A stretch of 64,000 bases of DNA from Chrysomallon squamiferum. Taxonomy: Eukaryota; Mollusca; Gastropoda; Neomphalida; Peltospiridae. Positions within the stretch are counted from its first letter, which is position 1; the number at the start of each line of letters is the position of its first letter. A model generated the notes under the pieces. It saw only the letters and a program-made list of their open reading frames with translations. It searched no databases and had not been told where the DNA came from. Made by a program: the position numbers and the translations under genes. This document shows positions 1-27,515 of this stretch, one piece after another. Location: the NCBI GenBank assembly GCA_012295275.1, contig CM022672.1, positions 13,215,495-13,279,494 of the forward strand, written 5' to 3'.

Positions 1-1853
1 ATATGTTAAGAAAATTAATAAATAAATAAATAATAATAAACAAAAAATATGTAAATAAATGAAAGAATAAAAAATAATAATAATAATAATAAAAAAATTA
101 AAATAAAATAAATATATAAATAAAATATAATAAAGATTTACTATCGATTTTATCTTCCAGTTTTGGGAGATTTATATTCAAAACAATTGATTATTTGCAG
201 AAATATTTAAAACACCCACTTAATTCAGCAATTAAACCTTTCAAAGAATTGTTCTTGTGCAGTTTGAAAATGAAAAAATAAAAAGACAGGTATAATGAAA
301 AAAAAGAGAAAAGAATAAAGGTCATATTTAGATTGGCTAATTTTGTGACAATATTGTTTTCAATAAACAGGTTGTGTTTTGGCATATTTTTCAGATTGGC
401 TACATTTGAAATTGACAATATTGTTTCTTGAAAAACAATAAACAAGTCAGCTGTTATCTTGTTTTGGTTAGTGGTTACCTTGCTGAAAACAATGAAACAA
501 GTTAGTAAAATTGAGTTACTTTCAATGAAACAAGTTAGTAAAATGAGTTATCTTGCTAAAAAAACAATGAAACAAGTTAGTAAATTGAGATATCTGTCTG
601 GAAACAAGTGAAATATTATCTTGCTAAAAACAGTGAAACAAATTAGTAAATTGAGTTATCTTTGCTAAAAAACAATGAAACAAGTCTGTGAAACAAGTTA
701 GTAAAGAATTATCTTGCTAAAAACAATGAAACAAGTTAGTAAAATGAATTATCTTGCTAAAAACAAGTGAAACAAGTTGGAAAACAAGTTAGTAAATTGA
801 ATTAAAATGAGTTATCTTGCTAAAAACAGTGAAACAAGTTAGTAAATTGAATTATCTTGCTAAAAACAATGAAAAAGTTAGTAAATGAGTTATTTTGCTA
901 AAAACAATGAACAAGTCTGGCAAAATGAGTTATCTTGCTAAAAACAATGAAAAACAAGTCAAGTTAGTAAATCTGAAAAACAATGAAACAAGTCTGTTAT
1001 CTTGCTAAAACAATAAAACCAGTCTGGTTAAATTGAGTTATCTTGCTAAAAAATAAAACAACAAAACAAGTTAGTAAATTGAGTTATTTTGCTGAAAACA
1101 ATGAAACATGTTAGTAAATTATTATCTTCCTAAAAACAATGAAACAGTTGAAAAATTGAGTTATCTTGGAAAAACAATAAAATGTCAATAATGAAATAAT
1201 TGTTAGACTGAACTGTCTTTTTTGCTAAAAACAGTTTAAATAAAAAAAAAAAACAAGTTAAATCAGTGATAGAAAATTATTTGTAAAAACTTAGTTGTCA
1301 TGTTAAAAAACAATGAAAAATCTGTAGTAAAACTGTTATCTTGCTAAAAAAATGTTTTTAGACTGAGCACTGAATTGGCTTGTTAAAACAATGTAAAAAA
1401 TAACAAAATGTTGAGTAAATCTTGTCAAATCAATGAAAGAATTATATTTGTAGGATTGAGTTGGTTTGTTAAAACAATGGGGAAACAATGGGGAAAATAA
1501 TGGAAAAAAATGATTTGTAACACTTCTTTTTTAAAACTTGTTTTGAATGTTATTTATATCATGTTATATTCAGTAGATCAGTAAATACAGACACTCACTG
1601 ACATGTAGATCCTGTTTACATAGATCCATACTTAGGTTGCAATTCCATGACTTTATTTTAAATTTGATAATTAATATTTTTATGTCTTTGTCACATACTT
1701 GCACTCTGTATGATACGCTTTGACATAAATTTAAACTTCTGCAGAGTTTTGATAATTTAAGTGACTATCTAAAATCTTTAACAAAAAATTCTTTGTTTTT
1801 ATTATAACTATTTTATTTTTTTTTATTTTATGAGAAGACAATTTTTATTGCAG
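1..1853. other. Non-coding sequence, probably a sideroflexin intron
   Basis: No coding exon is supported here. The stretch runs up to the first recognisable sideroflexin exon, and that exon begins in mid-codon after a pyrimidine-rich AG acceptor, so most of this is probably its upstream intron. Bases 1-130 are a TAA/TAAA-rich low-complexity block. Bases about 470-1520 hold a degenerate minisatellite described separately. The missing N-terminal sideroflexin exons must lie left of the window. Confidence 0.6.
470..1520. repeat. Degenerate minisatellite, unit about 40 bp
   Basis: A unit reading roughly TTGCTAAAAACAATGAAACA followed by AGTTAGTAAATTGAGTTATC recurs more than twenty times between about 470 and 1520. 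Copies are separated or shortened by small insertions and deletions. Units are cleanest between about 480 and 1150 and decay to the right, where only the GTTATCTTGCTAAAAACAATG core is visible. No reading frame is conserved through the copies, so this is a non-coding tandem array inside the presumed intron. Confidence 0.85.
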
Positions 1854-4800
1854 ACAGTTGGCAGTAGCTTATGTTAGTGCTACAACCAGTGCCCTAGTTA
1901 CGGCCCTTGGTTTGAAATCTTATCTAGCAACTGTAAGTACTTCTGCCTTTTAAAAAACATAAATAAATCTGTTGTATTCCATTATATCAAGAAGTTTGAA
2001 AAGAGGAACTTATTAAAATGAATCTTTTTAGAAGATATATATGTGTGTGTGTGTGTCTGTGTGTGTTTGTGTGTTTTTTGTGTTTTTATCATTTTAACAT
2101 TTCACATCTGGTGATTTGGAATGACAACTCAGATGCTATTGTTCTGTTACAAATTTCTTTTTTGAGAAATAATTGATATCTTTCAACAGCTGTCAGTATT
2201 ACTTTCAAAGCATTCATTGTATAGCTTATTCAGTATTAATTGTTGATACAAACATGGTTTTAAATACCAGATGTTGTGGTTTAGTTCAATTTAATTATGT
2301 GTACAGATGAATCAAACACTATTTTTATAGATTTTTTACTGTATTTGTACTAAAAGCCAGTGTTTGCTAATAATAATGTTGACAATAAAATAATATATGA
2401 GGATGGATTGAGCTGGTGTTTTTTCTTTAATTATATTATTTCATACACAGATAATATTCAAAAATAATCAGTAAATATTTACACATTTGTTATATTCTTG
2501 CTATTATCAGTGATATATTATATATCTTCATATAAAATAACAATAAAAGAGAAATGGCAGCCTCCACATATTCTCACACACTGTCACATTAAAAACAAAA
2601 TTTTTAAGGTAAAATATTGAAAAGAAACAAAAAATGAACAACTCGTTGTTTTTGAGTCACTGAAGTCCTAATTATGCATGAGTTTAATTGTAATAATTAT
2701 ATTACAGACTTAATTTCTAATAATTGTTTAATCTGATGTTTTGTGGGATATATTTTATTTCATTTTGTTATTATTGTTGGTTTCTCAGAGAGCTCCGCCC
2801 CTAGTTCAAAGATTTGTCCCATTTGCAGCAGTAGCTGCAGCTAACATGGTGAATATACCTTTAATGAGACAAAGGCAAGTTTTAATTGACAGATCTCCAC
2901 AAACACACATGTATACTTCAAATGTACTGGAAATAACAAAAAGCAAATATTTTTGATGTATTTGAAATATCAAAAGACACACATTTTTCAGTGTTACTGG
3001 AAAAAAACATTAAATAAATATTTTTAGTGATTTGAAAATACTGTAAGGTACATATTTCCATTGTAGTTGAAATACCATAAAAAACATTATTTTCAGTGTA
3101 CTAGAAATATAATAATACACATATGCTTTCATTCTGAGGATAATTTTATCATCATAATAAACATACTTTGAATGTGTTGGTGGTGTCAGTATACACATTT
3201 TCAGTATACAATAAAATAATATGTATTGGTAGCATCATAATATACATGTATACTTTCAACTGTAATGCACAAAATTAAATCAGAAATATAAAAATTGTAA
3301 CAGACTTGTTACTATGTTAGGAAATTGTCTTTCAGCATGCTTTGCAAATACAAATAGCATTCAAATATTCTTTCTGAAACAATAACATTAGAAAACCGAT
3401 TGTAATATAAAGAAATCTAATAATTATGTTATTAAAAATATTTTTTATTTATAAAATTCAAATATTCTAAATTGTAGTGAGTTAAAGAATGGTGTCCCGG
3501 TCTATGATAAAAATGGAAACAGAGTTACAGAGTCCAAGGTATGTTTATGTACACTGGATGTTTTGTTTAGAAATAACTAGGGCCTGCCAAGATCTCGTCT
3601 TTTGTTTTTTAATCCATTTTTTCTTTGTACCGCTATCAATTATAGACATTGTAATATCAATATTCTCTATGTTAATGCTTTTCAGGAAATTGATTTTAAG
3701 TACCATATCATTATAATATTATGTTAATAAATTTGTAACAAAATTTAAATTGCCCAGACATTATCTTGATAAATTTTGCCTTTGATTCAAATAGTATGCT
3801 GCTCTGAAAGGAATCAGTCAGGTTGTGTTTTCAAGAATTATTATGGCAGCACCAAGCATGAGTAAGTGACAGACATTTCAAAAACAATCAAAAACAAATC
3901 AAATATATTTGCATTTCGAGATGACAAACATTTTTATAATTTTAACAAATAAACAGTTGTACTTTCTTTTTTTTTTTTTTTATATTATTCTGCAGGATGA
4001 TTGTAAGATGTCAGTCTCTTCAAATTTCACACTTACATCATATATGTTTTTATCTGTTATTTAGTACAACAATAATAGTAATTATGTGTGTTTGTTGTTG
4101 CTTTTGTAAATTAAATAACAGTGATAAATTTGTTTGAACAAAAAATAAACAAAATCAAACAGAGCAATAAACAGTTAACAAGCAAATAAATAAATAAATA
4201 AAAACAACAGATAAAAGAAAACAAACAAAACAAAACAAAACAAAAACGTTAAGAAGCAAACCTGTAAAAATATAAAAATAAAATAATATTACTATTTTCA
4301 GCCCTGCTGCCATTGCTGATGGAAAAGCTGGAAAAGAAGGCTTTCTTGATAAAGTATCCTAAAATGATTGGACCTTTACAGACTTTTCTTTCTGGAGTTA
4401 TGTATGTCAAGATTCAAAATAATAACAGTAGTTATAACAACAACCAGAACAACAATAATACCCAATAACAAGAATAAAAACAACAACTACAATGATAATA
4501 ATAATGATGATGATGATGATGATGATGATGTAATACTATTTTTCAGTTAACACATTTCTGGTAAAATTAAAATTAAAAAAATAATGAGATAATAAATACA
4601 GTGTGTTATTGTTTGCAGTCTTCTGGTTATGACTCCTGGTGGATGTGCCATATTTCCTCAAAAATGGTAAGTAGCATCGTGTTTGATTCCTAGATTCTTT
4701 ATACAGAAAACCTAAAAATTATGCTTCCTCTCATTCATTAAAACAATACAGGTACTGAACCATTGATCTTGCAAACTTGGGCTCAGAGGTGGTCTGGATT

Positions 4801-5551
4801 TGTTTTCTTGTCAAATTTGTGGATACAGGGTAAATGTGTCTTTAAAATATCAAATAAACAATAAAAAAATATAATTTGAAACAGTATTTAACAGATTCGA
4901 ATTAAAACACTTTTAGAGATGGGTCTTTTTGATCTTTATTAATCCACTTAAAATTCTTAAAACCTGTGTACAGAATACCTACGCCATATGTAAGATGGAA
5001 ATTAATTAAAGAAAAGTAAAGAACATAATTTTATTTCAACAGGTACAAATTAATACACTTCTTAATACAGTTCTAACAATACCACATATATCTAATGAAA
5101 ATTAACTGAAGAAAAAAAAAGTATATAATTTTATTTAGCAGTTATTCATTGCACCTGCAGATGTATATAACAACTTACTGTGAGAAGATCTGCAAATAAC
5201 AGGGTCATTTAAACTGGCATTGTTCAACACTTATGTCATGGGAATCAAAACAAATTTGTAAGAAGTCTGATTTTTTTTAAAATAGCTGATTTTCTGGATT
5301 TCTGGAAGCCAGATAAATGGTTAAATACTTCAATTACGGATAATGTATTTACAAATTACCCTTCTCTGACATACATGGAAATCATTGTTATGAATAGAAT
5401 AGAAAGGAATATTGATTAAGCATGAAATTTTCCTTTCAGTTCTATGCCAACAGAAAGACTGAAATTGTTAGACAAGGAGAAGTTTCTAGAAGTTAAACAG
5501 AAGTATGGAGACAACATACCAGAAAGATTATACTTCAACAAGGGTCTGTGA
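1854..5551 (+). CDS. SFXN1: Sideroflexin (SFXN1/3-like), 3' part; N-terminus outside window
   Basis: Seven exons join in frame: 1854-1932, 2789-2878, 3482-3538, 3795-3861, 4302-4401, 4619-4666 and 5440-5551 (TGA). They encode about 183 C-terminal residues of a family that is normally about 320 aa. Visible signatures are [27 protein letters not shown] followed by [25 protein letters not shown] and the C-terminal RLYFNKGL. Sideroflexins are multi-span inner mitochondrial membrane proteins; SFXN1 and SFXN3 import serine for mitochondrial one-carbon metabolism, and that role here is by family. The RQR/QLKNG junction uses a weak donor (GTTTTA) and the acceptor GTGAG, chosen because they alone keep the frame. 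The 5' exons are missing because the window starts inside the gene. SFXN1 versus SFXN3 cannot be decided. Confidence 0.9.
3885..3972. repeat. Dispersed repeat copy A
   Basis: About 88 bases containing AAATATATTTGCATT, CGAGATGACA and AACAAATAAACA match a second copy at about 5997-6085 in the same order and orientation, with scattered substitutions. The copy lies in a sideroflexin intron. No coding capacity or terminal repeats were seen. Confidence 0.75.
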
Positions 5552-5915
5552 TCTTAGCCATTGACTCTTTGGTTTAACAATCACTGTTACTCTTGCTCAG
5601 ATTGGAGTCCTGTGTGAATTAGTGATAGAAACAATGCTGAGAGACAGATCAGAAGCAATAGATCTGTATACACTTAAATATTACAAATTATAGTTTATGT
5701 ATTTGTTGGTTTACACTTCTCTTCTGAGAGTGTATGAAATGTTATATAAATATTTATAAACATTTTGTATGTGAAATCCATTTTACCAAGTTTGAGATAT
5801 ACAGAGTATTATTTAGACAAATATTTATAGGTTTATATAGTTGTTTTCCCACCTCCATTGTTTTAATAAGTTTATTAAAATTATGTCCCTCAATGTTGAG
5901 TGCATGAATATAGAA

Positions 5916-5921
5916 AATAAA
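5916..5921 (+). terminator. Candidate poly(A) signal of the sideroflexin gene
   Basis: An AATAAA hexamer lies about 365 bases after the sideroflexin stop codon and is followed by T-rich sequence. It is the first well-placed signal on this strand after the last exon. Confidence 0.45.
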
Positions 5922-5996
5922 TAAGTAATATTGATTATTTCTTTTTTGTTTTATTTAAAAAATGCATAAAGCTTGTTCTTGGATTTGATAAACATT

Positions 5997-6085
5997 AAAT
6001 CAAAAACAAATAAAATATATTTGCATTCCGAGATGACAGATATTTTTATAACTTTTGTAACAAATAAACAATCATACTTTCTTTT
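5997..6085. repeat. Dispersed repeat copy B
   Basis: This is the second copy of the repeat at 3885-3972, in direct orientation about 2.1 kb downstream and just beyond the sideroflexin gene. It shares ATATATTTGCATT, CGAGATGACA and the trailing ACAAATAAACA/ACTTTCTTTT segment. Confidence 0.75.
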
Positions 6086-7533
6086 GCCATAATATTAAAC
6101 AAAAAATAATCAGACAAACTTTAAATCCAATTTATTATTATTAGTTACCATTCTTTACTAACAATAAAGTACTATCCACAGAAACAAACATTTGCACTTC
6201 TTTTTGTAATGTTATTTTAAACAAAGAAAGGTAAAAACCAAAATCCCTAACATATTCTATAGCTATAGCTAATTTGTAATAATTAACATACTACAAAAGA
6301 TTCAACAGGAAACTAAATAAAAACAACAAAAACAATTTGGATTAATGCATAATATTTTTATTTTCATACAAGACAACATTAAGACTAGTCATCACAGCAG
6401 TACAATAATATTGCCTTTAGATAAATAACAAGAACAAATGAATGCATTATGTATATCCTGTTCTAACATGCAACCTGGTCATAGTTACACAATGATATGT
6501 AACTCTATGGATAGAAAATGTTAACTGAATTTATATATATCAAACATTAGGAGATCTTTCTGAATTGTTTTTTTCTATTTTAATAATCAAACATTTTTTT
6601 ACAAAAACAAATATTTCTACTTCTTTTTATTGTCCAAATTTGGATTTCCATTACATATACTTATTAAATTTATTTTTATTATTATTTTATTTTTTTAAAG
6701 ATATCTCAACCATTTTGATCAACCTGTATTTTTAAAAATTTGTACTAAGAACAAAGTAAATTACTAGTTAGCTGTGATAATCAAACCATATGCATTTCTT
6801 TAAGTAACACTATTAAAATCTAAAAGTATGTAAATTACTTCAATAGTGCCATTTCAAGTTTGAACTGCAAGACAACCAGTTTTGCCAAGTAGAATAAAAC
6901 AAAACTAGAAATTTTAACTAATGACTAATAACACCAAGTTCTTGGTAATCTTTTGCACCTAAGAGGAACAATATTTTTTCAGTTACTGCAATTACTGAAA
7001 TAGACACCCAAAGCCACAAACAACATATATTTGTTCAACGTTTTGTTTGGGTTTTTCTCCAATTAGAACAAACATGCGAAATGAATATCTTTGTGCAAAT
7101 TAATAATTATGTAATTAAATTAAAAAAAAAATTAAAATGTTCAAATAAACATAAAACAAAACATAATAAAGTATCAAAAGAATGTAAGCTTTATGGTTAG
7201 AACTAAAGTTATGACTCTTCCATCTGGATTTTGATCAATCATTAACAAACACTGAATGATCATTTTATTTGAAAATTAAAAAAAAAAGGAAGTTTAAAAC
7301 GAGTATTCACAGAGATGATCAAGAGCAAAATATTTTAAATTTAAGAAATAAAATAAATACTTACTTTTTAAAAAATATTTTTTAACACCCTGTGACAATA
7401 TTCGTTAAAAAGAATTTGTCAGTTGCATGTTTTTTGTGTACCATCCAGTTCTTTATATTAAACAGGAAACTTCACCACCAGATGTTAAAAGAGAGTTTAA
7501 TCTTTAATGTCACAAAAATCATCTAGATGTTTC

Positions 7534-7534
<1 letters not shown>

Positions 7535-7571
<37 letters not shown>
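7535..7571. repeat. (TA)n microsatellite
   Basis: An uninterrupted run of about 18 TA dinucleotides. Confidence 0.95.
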
Positions 7572-7573
<2 letters not shown>

Positions 7574-10035
7574 AACAAATTATATATTATCATTAAACAA
7601 GAACATAATGCAAAGCTAAGCAATAATAAACAAATATCACTGAAAATTAACAACACTATTGTTGTGCATTGTTTTCTTCTCTTTTTGAGAAGAAAGGATA
7701 CAACTTGTGCAGAATATGAATACAAATGACCTTATCATGACATGGGATAAGACAATGAAAAAAACCACATAAAAAAAACAAAAAAAACAACAACCTATGA
7801 CATCACACTAATGTATGACTGCTTCATTTTTGAAAAACATTAATTTGTTAACGAAGAAAAGATGTCAGAACTCTTTACTAAGAGTTACCAATGACAGTTT
7901 TGAACTGCTATAAACACAAGATACAATACTGCTATTTCAAGAAGAGGAATATTTCCTTCTTACTCTCTATTCCTGAGAAATAATGGGACTTAGCCCTTAT
8001 TTTCCAGAAAACGAGTTGCTTGGAAATTATTTGTAATTTTTTTCTTTTTTTTTCTTTGTTTTAATATCATTTTATTTTCCCACCTTAAAAGTTATATAAC
8101 AAGCCCTAATGCAAAATAATAAATTATGATACCAGTACAAATACACGTTGCAAGTTTATATTGTGCTGTGATTTTGTTTCCTTCTTTTAAAATATTTCAC
8201 AAAGATAAAATGCCACTTTACGATATTTGACTATTTCGAAATTGGCACAAGGAATATAAATTAAATTGTACACTATACATGCTGTTGTGTGGGTTTTTGC
8301 AAAGCACAATTTTTTGGTTAGTTAAAATGTTTAACATAAATTTTACAACATAAAAAAACAAAACAAAACAAAAAGCTTCAAATAAAACTATTTACAAAGA
8401 AATGATGTAAAATGATTATCAACAACAAAATCATTCAAACAAGCAAAGATTCCTGTAATAATTAGCATTTTTATAAACTATTATGACAAATCATTTCAGA
8501 AAAAAAGATATAAAAAAAACAATTCCTATATAAAACTAATTATTTTACTTTTAATAAGATATTCAACTTTTGAAATAAAAAATAATATATTTTATGCAAT
8601 TATTGAAAAAGAAAAAGGCAGATTACAGACAAACAAATATATGGTTTTATTATGGTTGTTTAACTGGTTTATTTTATATGGAGTGATAACTAACACCTCA
8701 TCTTTATCAACTATTACTGAAGAGATGAATTATTAAGTATATATAAACAGAAAACAAATAAGACACCAGACCTTTTAAGAAAAATATCTCAACAAGATGA
8801 CTTATTTTGACACCTGCTTTTGATACTGCTTCTTCTAAAATCCTGAGTGAATATAAAAATTAAAGAGTTCTTTCAACCAACATGTACCAAAAATCACTAG
8901 TTCTCATACTAAGTACTAACAAATTTTCCCTGATCCAATTCAGTCATTCAACAATTTTGCTGACACCAAGTTTCAAATGTATCAGATGCAATAGGAGAGA
9001 ATCTATCCACTCCAGCTTGCCAACGTTCATAAACTGTTTAAGTAATTTTCAAAATAAATATAAAATACAGCTAACCAATGGTTCATTTTTACATGGATTT
9101 CTATGAATGAACACAGAGATAACCACAAACAAAACATCTATTTTTCTCTGCATTAGTCTTAATCTTGTAAAATCTCTTATTAAACAATGCCAAAGATCTG
9201 AACTTTATTTAAGATGACAGATTTTCTACCCTGGAAGCTATCAATTAAAATATTAACACTTTTACAAAGAACTGTTATGTGAAATGTACATCTCTATTAC
9301 AATTTATTAACCTATCAGTGAAGAATGTCTACAATAGATTAACATATCTATCTATAGACAGATACACATATATATACACAGAGATAGCTAGATTGATTGA
9401 AAATGCATTTGCTAAGCCTGCTGCTCCTTAAAACCTATCACAAACTGATATGATTGAAAGCATGTATGTAATTATTGCACAATGAAACAAAACAAATAAT
9501 TACAGCAGAAATAAAAATGTCTGAGACGTGTCCATTATGTCATGAAGCATAATAAAATTGTAAGTTGATTATGTACAGAAAGTGTATATCATATATTATC
9601 AGATCAAAATTACATTTGGGTGGGATTTATTTTGATAGACTGCCAAGACACAACATTATGCACATAAGGAATAACATGGGGACTTTGTTGTCTGCAATGA
9701 GAATAATGGGTTCACATAAATAACAATTTATCTTACAGCAGTTCTGAATTTATCTTCGAAATTATTTCGCAGTGCCATAAAAGGCAGAAATTTAAAAAAT
9801 ATAAAAAAAAATTAAAATAATAAACAAATATTTAAAAAAATTGAATTTTTTATATAGTTAAGTTTTTTTTTGTCTTGGATCAATTTGTGGTAAAATTCTG
9901 AGATCTCCTAACAGCAGAAGCACAAATGAAACAAAGTTGCAAGTAAATTCAGAACAAAATTACAATAAAACGTAGTAAATTATCTTTCTTTCACTGAACA
10001 ACAACAGCAACTAAGATTGACTGCAGTGGCACACA

Positions 10036-22287
<12,252 letters not shown>

Positions 22288-22373
22288 CTTACAGATGCGA
22301 GATCTCCATAATTAACACCAACTAACTAGTCCTCTCTGGAATTACAATTTAATACCCATTTGTAATTAGCTAA

Positions 22374-22505
22374 TTGCAATAAAAATAAATTATCTTAATT
22401 ACTGAACTTTAATAAAAGACAATTAAAAACTAGAAAGGAAAAACAAAATGTGTTACCTAACAACACTACTGGATGTGTTTGGAACACAAATCAATAGGAA
22501 TAACC
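22374..22505. repeat. Duplicated fragment of RABGAP1 exon 2 and intron, upstream of the start exon
   Basis: This is the second copy of 21393-21524, starting at TTGCAATAAAAATAAATTA and ending at AGGAATAACC, about 90 bases upstream of the RABGAP1 ATG exon in gene orientation. It keeps the donor-like TGTTACCTAACAACAC segment (minus-strand GTAACA donor) but only the end of the exon, without its acceptor. It therefore cannot be a normal exon copy. Confidence 0.8.
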
Positions 22506-23888
22506 TTAATAATTATATGATTTGTTAATGGTTTTTTTATAATAATATATTCAGTTTTTCTTTTTCTTTTTAAATAAGAGATTCAGATGGTTTTTCAAAT
22601 AATTTTTAAAAAATATCAATTAACAATTTTTTTTAAATATTAAGTAATAATTTTTTTTGGAATATAAATTTGTTAATAAAAAGCATTATCTAGATACAAT
22701 TATTAAGAAAAACATTTATTTAAGAATATATAAATTATAATTTTCTAAAAAGAACAGATTAACTTAAAGTTAATTGTTATAAAGTACAAAATTAATTGTT
22801 TATGAAGCATCAGTTTACATAAAATATTACTAGATATAGCTGACCTAGTTTTTTAGAATACATTCTGAAGTACATATTCAAGCCACTAATATAGAGATAA
22901 CATGTGGTATACATTACACACTGCCACTGTAAACAGTTTTGAAATAAATAAATCAAATTTCCAGTATCAATGCAAATTTCTATCAAACCATATAACTGGA
23001 AAATATATCAGATTTAACCTCATTTACACATTTTATATTTGAATTATATATACATGAGTTGCTAAATATTATATTTTCTATAATTTATTTTTTATTTGAA
23101 ATGTGTTCAGATCTCAGCATTACTTGACATTAAAACAGTTTTGGCAAGGCATTTAAATTTGTTTTCAATGTAGAATGATCTGATGTAATTAATAATAAAA
23201 AAAAGAGAAATACTAAAAATTATGACAGGTACCTGCTATTAACCAACTGCAGCAGAACCAGTTTAGGTAGGTTCCACTGAAAAAATAAAACAAAATAATA
23301 TTTTGAATAAGGAACTGTAGATTTATCTTAAACATTTTATTAAAGATAAAATAAATTCAATAAAAATGAATTAGATAAAGTGACATGGTATATTCCATAC
23401 AATCTTATTTAAAATAAAAAATGTCCTATCAGTGGATAATCATTCTCACTCTCGCTGTCTTTCCAACCATATTAAATAGAATATTTGTATTCAGATTGCT
23501 TTACCTTCCTTTCATCAGTTTTATGTGTTTCAATCATCAAATATATAACGTTTATGCGCTATACGTTTTAAGAAATTGCGAAGATTATTTATATAAGCCC
23601 TGAAGGCTGCATAAACATTCCAAGTCCATGCAAATGACAATTCCCTTAAACTTACATTTCTGTTTTATCAGCAGATTTGGCGCTATATTATGCCATAAAT
23701 TAGGTCAATAAACTAACATATTAATTGTGCATTCCGTTATTCATTCGGAAAGCCAATGGATAGCAAATTCATCAAATACTTTTCAAATATTCATGTTTCG
23801 AACAATGACATTAATTCTCATTCTCACTTCCTTAAAAAATCATAACAAAATTACACATGGCTGAAACATAGATGGCGCTTTTTGAGAG

Positions 23889-23896
23889 TGACGTCA
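23889..23896. promoter_or_regulatory. CRE palindrome, probable RABGAP1 promoter
   Basis: A perfect TGACGTCA lies next to AGATGGCGC (YY1-like) about 1.6 kb upstream of the RABGAP1 start codon, in a locally less A/T-rich block. CREB/ATF proteins bind this palindrome; its use here is inferred. Confidence 0.5.
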
Positions 23897-24030
23897 CTTG
23901 CTGCTCTGTCGCCTGTATCCGCATTTTAAAACATCCGATATGCTCATTGTTAATATCAGTGTTGTGGTTATAATAATAATTGTTATTGTTATTAAAAACG
24001 TAACGTGAATTGCTACAAAATTAGTCAGTC

Positions 24031-24058
24031 TTTTTTTTTTTTTTTTTTTTTTTTTTTT
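24031..24058. repeat. Poly(T) tract
   Basis: A homopolymer of about 28 T in the intergenic region. Confidence 0.95.
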
Positions 24059-24158
24059 CCCGTCCTGTGAAATATACGCTGATAAATTTATTTCGATGTC
24101 TCCAGTCAAAAAAAAAAAAAAATAATAATAATAAAATAAAAAATAAAAAAATCCCTGA

Positions 24159-24160
<2 letters not shown>

Positions 24161-24209
<49 letters not shown>

Positions 24210-24218
24210 AATAAATAA
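24161..24218. repeat. (TAA)n followed by (TAAA)n microsatellite
   Basis: About 14 TAA units pass into several TAAA units. Confidence 0.95.
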
Positions 24219-24283
24219 AAAAACCCGGCCTATAAGAACAATTTACAAAAATACTAAATATAAATACTCTATAATGCCTGATT

Positions 24284-24285
<2 letters not shown>

Positions 24286-24343
<58 letters not shown>
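24286..24343. repeat. (CT)n microsatellite
   Basis: An uninterrupted run of about 29 CT dinucleotides, 330 bases upstream of the tubulin CRE. It could act as a GAGA-factor-type site on the other strand, which is speculative. Confidence 0.95.
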
Positions 24344-24345
<2 letters not shown>

Positions 24346-24671
24346 AGCTTCTGCTTAAAGTTGCCCTGAAGAGAAAATATACCAGCTGTATCTGCAATGA
24401 TTATATATAATGTTCTCTGAAACTACATGTAATTTAATAACGTGTATGTGTGTTTCATCAATATAAGGAGAGAAAAAAATGCAGGCATGCAACCTCACAT
24501 TTTGATAATATTTATTCAAATTAAATTTTCCTGTCGATCTATTATTATTTATTTATTTATTTTAATTTTTGTTTTAAAATGATTACGATACATAAAAATC
24601 CCTTTAGATACTAGTACTTTATAAAGCAAAATTTCAGTTACTTTTTAGTGACGTTTAAACCACAACGATTA

Positions 24672-24704
24672 TGACGTCATGAATAAACAAAAATACTATA
24701 AAAG
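24672..24704 (+). promoter_or_regulatory. Alpha-tubulin core promoter: CRE plus TATA box
   Basis: A perfect TGACGTCA at 24672-24679 is followed 17 bases later by TATAAAAG at 24697-24704. Transcription should begin near 24727-24732, leaving a 5' UTR of about 95 bases before the ATG at 24825. A strong TATA promoter suits an abundantly expressed tubulin. Confidence 0.8.
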
Positions 24705-24824
24705 CCTGGACGTTGAATTTTAACGGCAGTTGAGTTGAAAAAGAGCTTCGTTACACGGCTCACGTCAACTTCAGTAACTAACAATAGCAACAGTTAAAAA
24801 CTAAAATATAAATTCCTTTCAAAA

Positions 24825-27515
<2,691 letters not shown>

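Larger units (their letters stand above)
5552..10035. other. Non-coding: sideroflexin 3' UTR, intergenic DNA, probable RABGAP1 3' UTR
   Basis: No ORF in this 4.5 kb looks like protein. The left few hundred bases are sideroflexin 3' UTR. The remainder lies downstream of the RABGAP1 stop codon on the minus strand and holds many TTTATT words (minus-strand AATAAA), for example at 9626-9631, so part is probably RABGAP1 3' UTR of unknown length. A (TA)n tract sits at 7535-7571. Otherwise only A/T-rich single-copy-looking sequence is seen. Confidence 0.6.
22288..24671. other. Divergent intergenic region between RABGAP1 and alpha-tubulin
   Basis: No protein-coding segment was recognised. From left to right it holds the RABGAP1 duplicated fragment, very A/T-rich sequence, a more complex block near 23600-23950 with a perfect CRE (likely RABGAP1 promoter), then low-complexity poly(T), TAA and CT repeats at 24031-24343 separating it from the tubulin promoter. 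RABGAP1 5' UTR exons probably lie here but could not be fixed. Confidence 0.6.
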
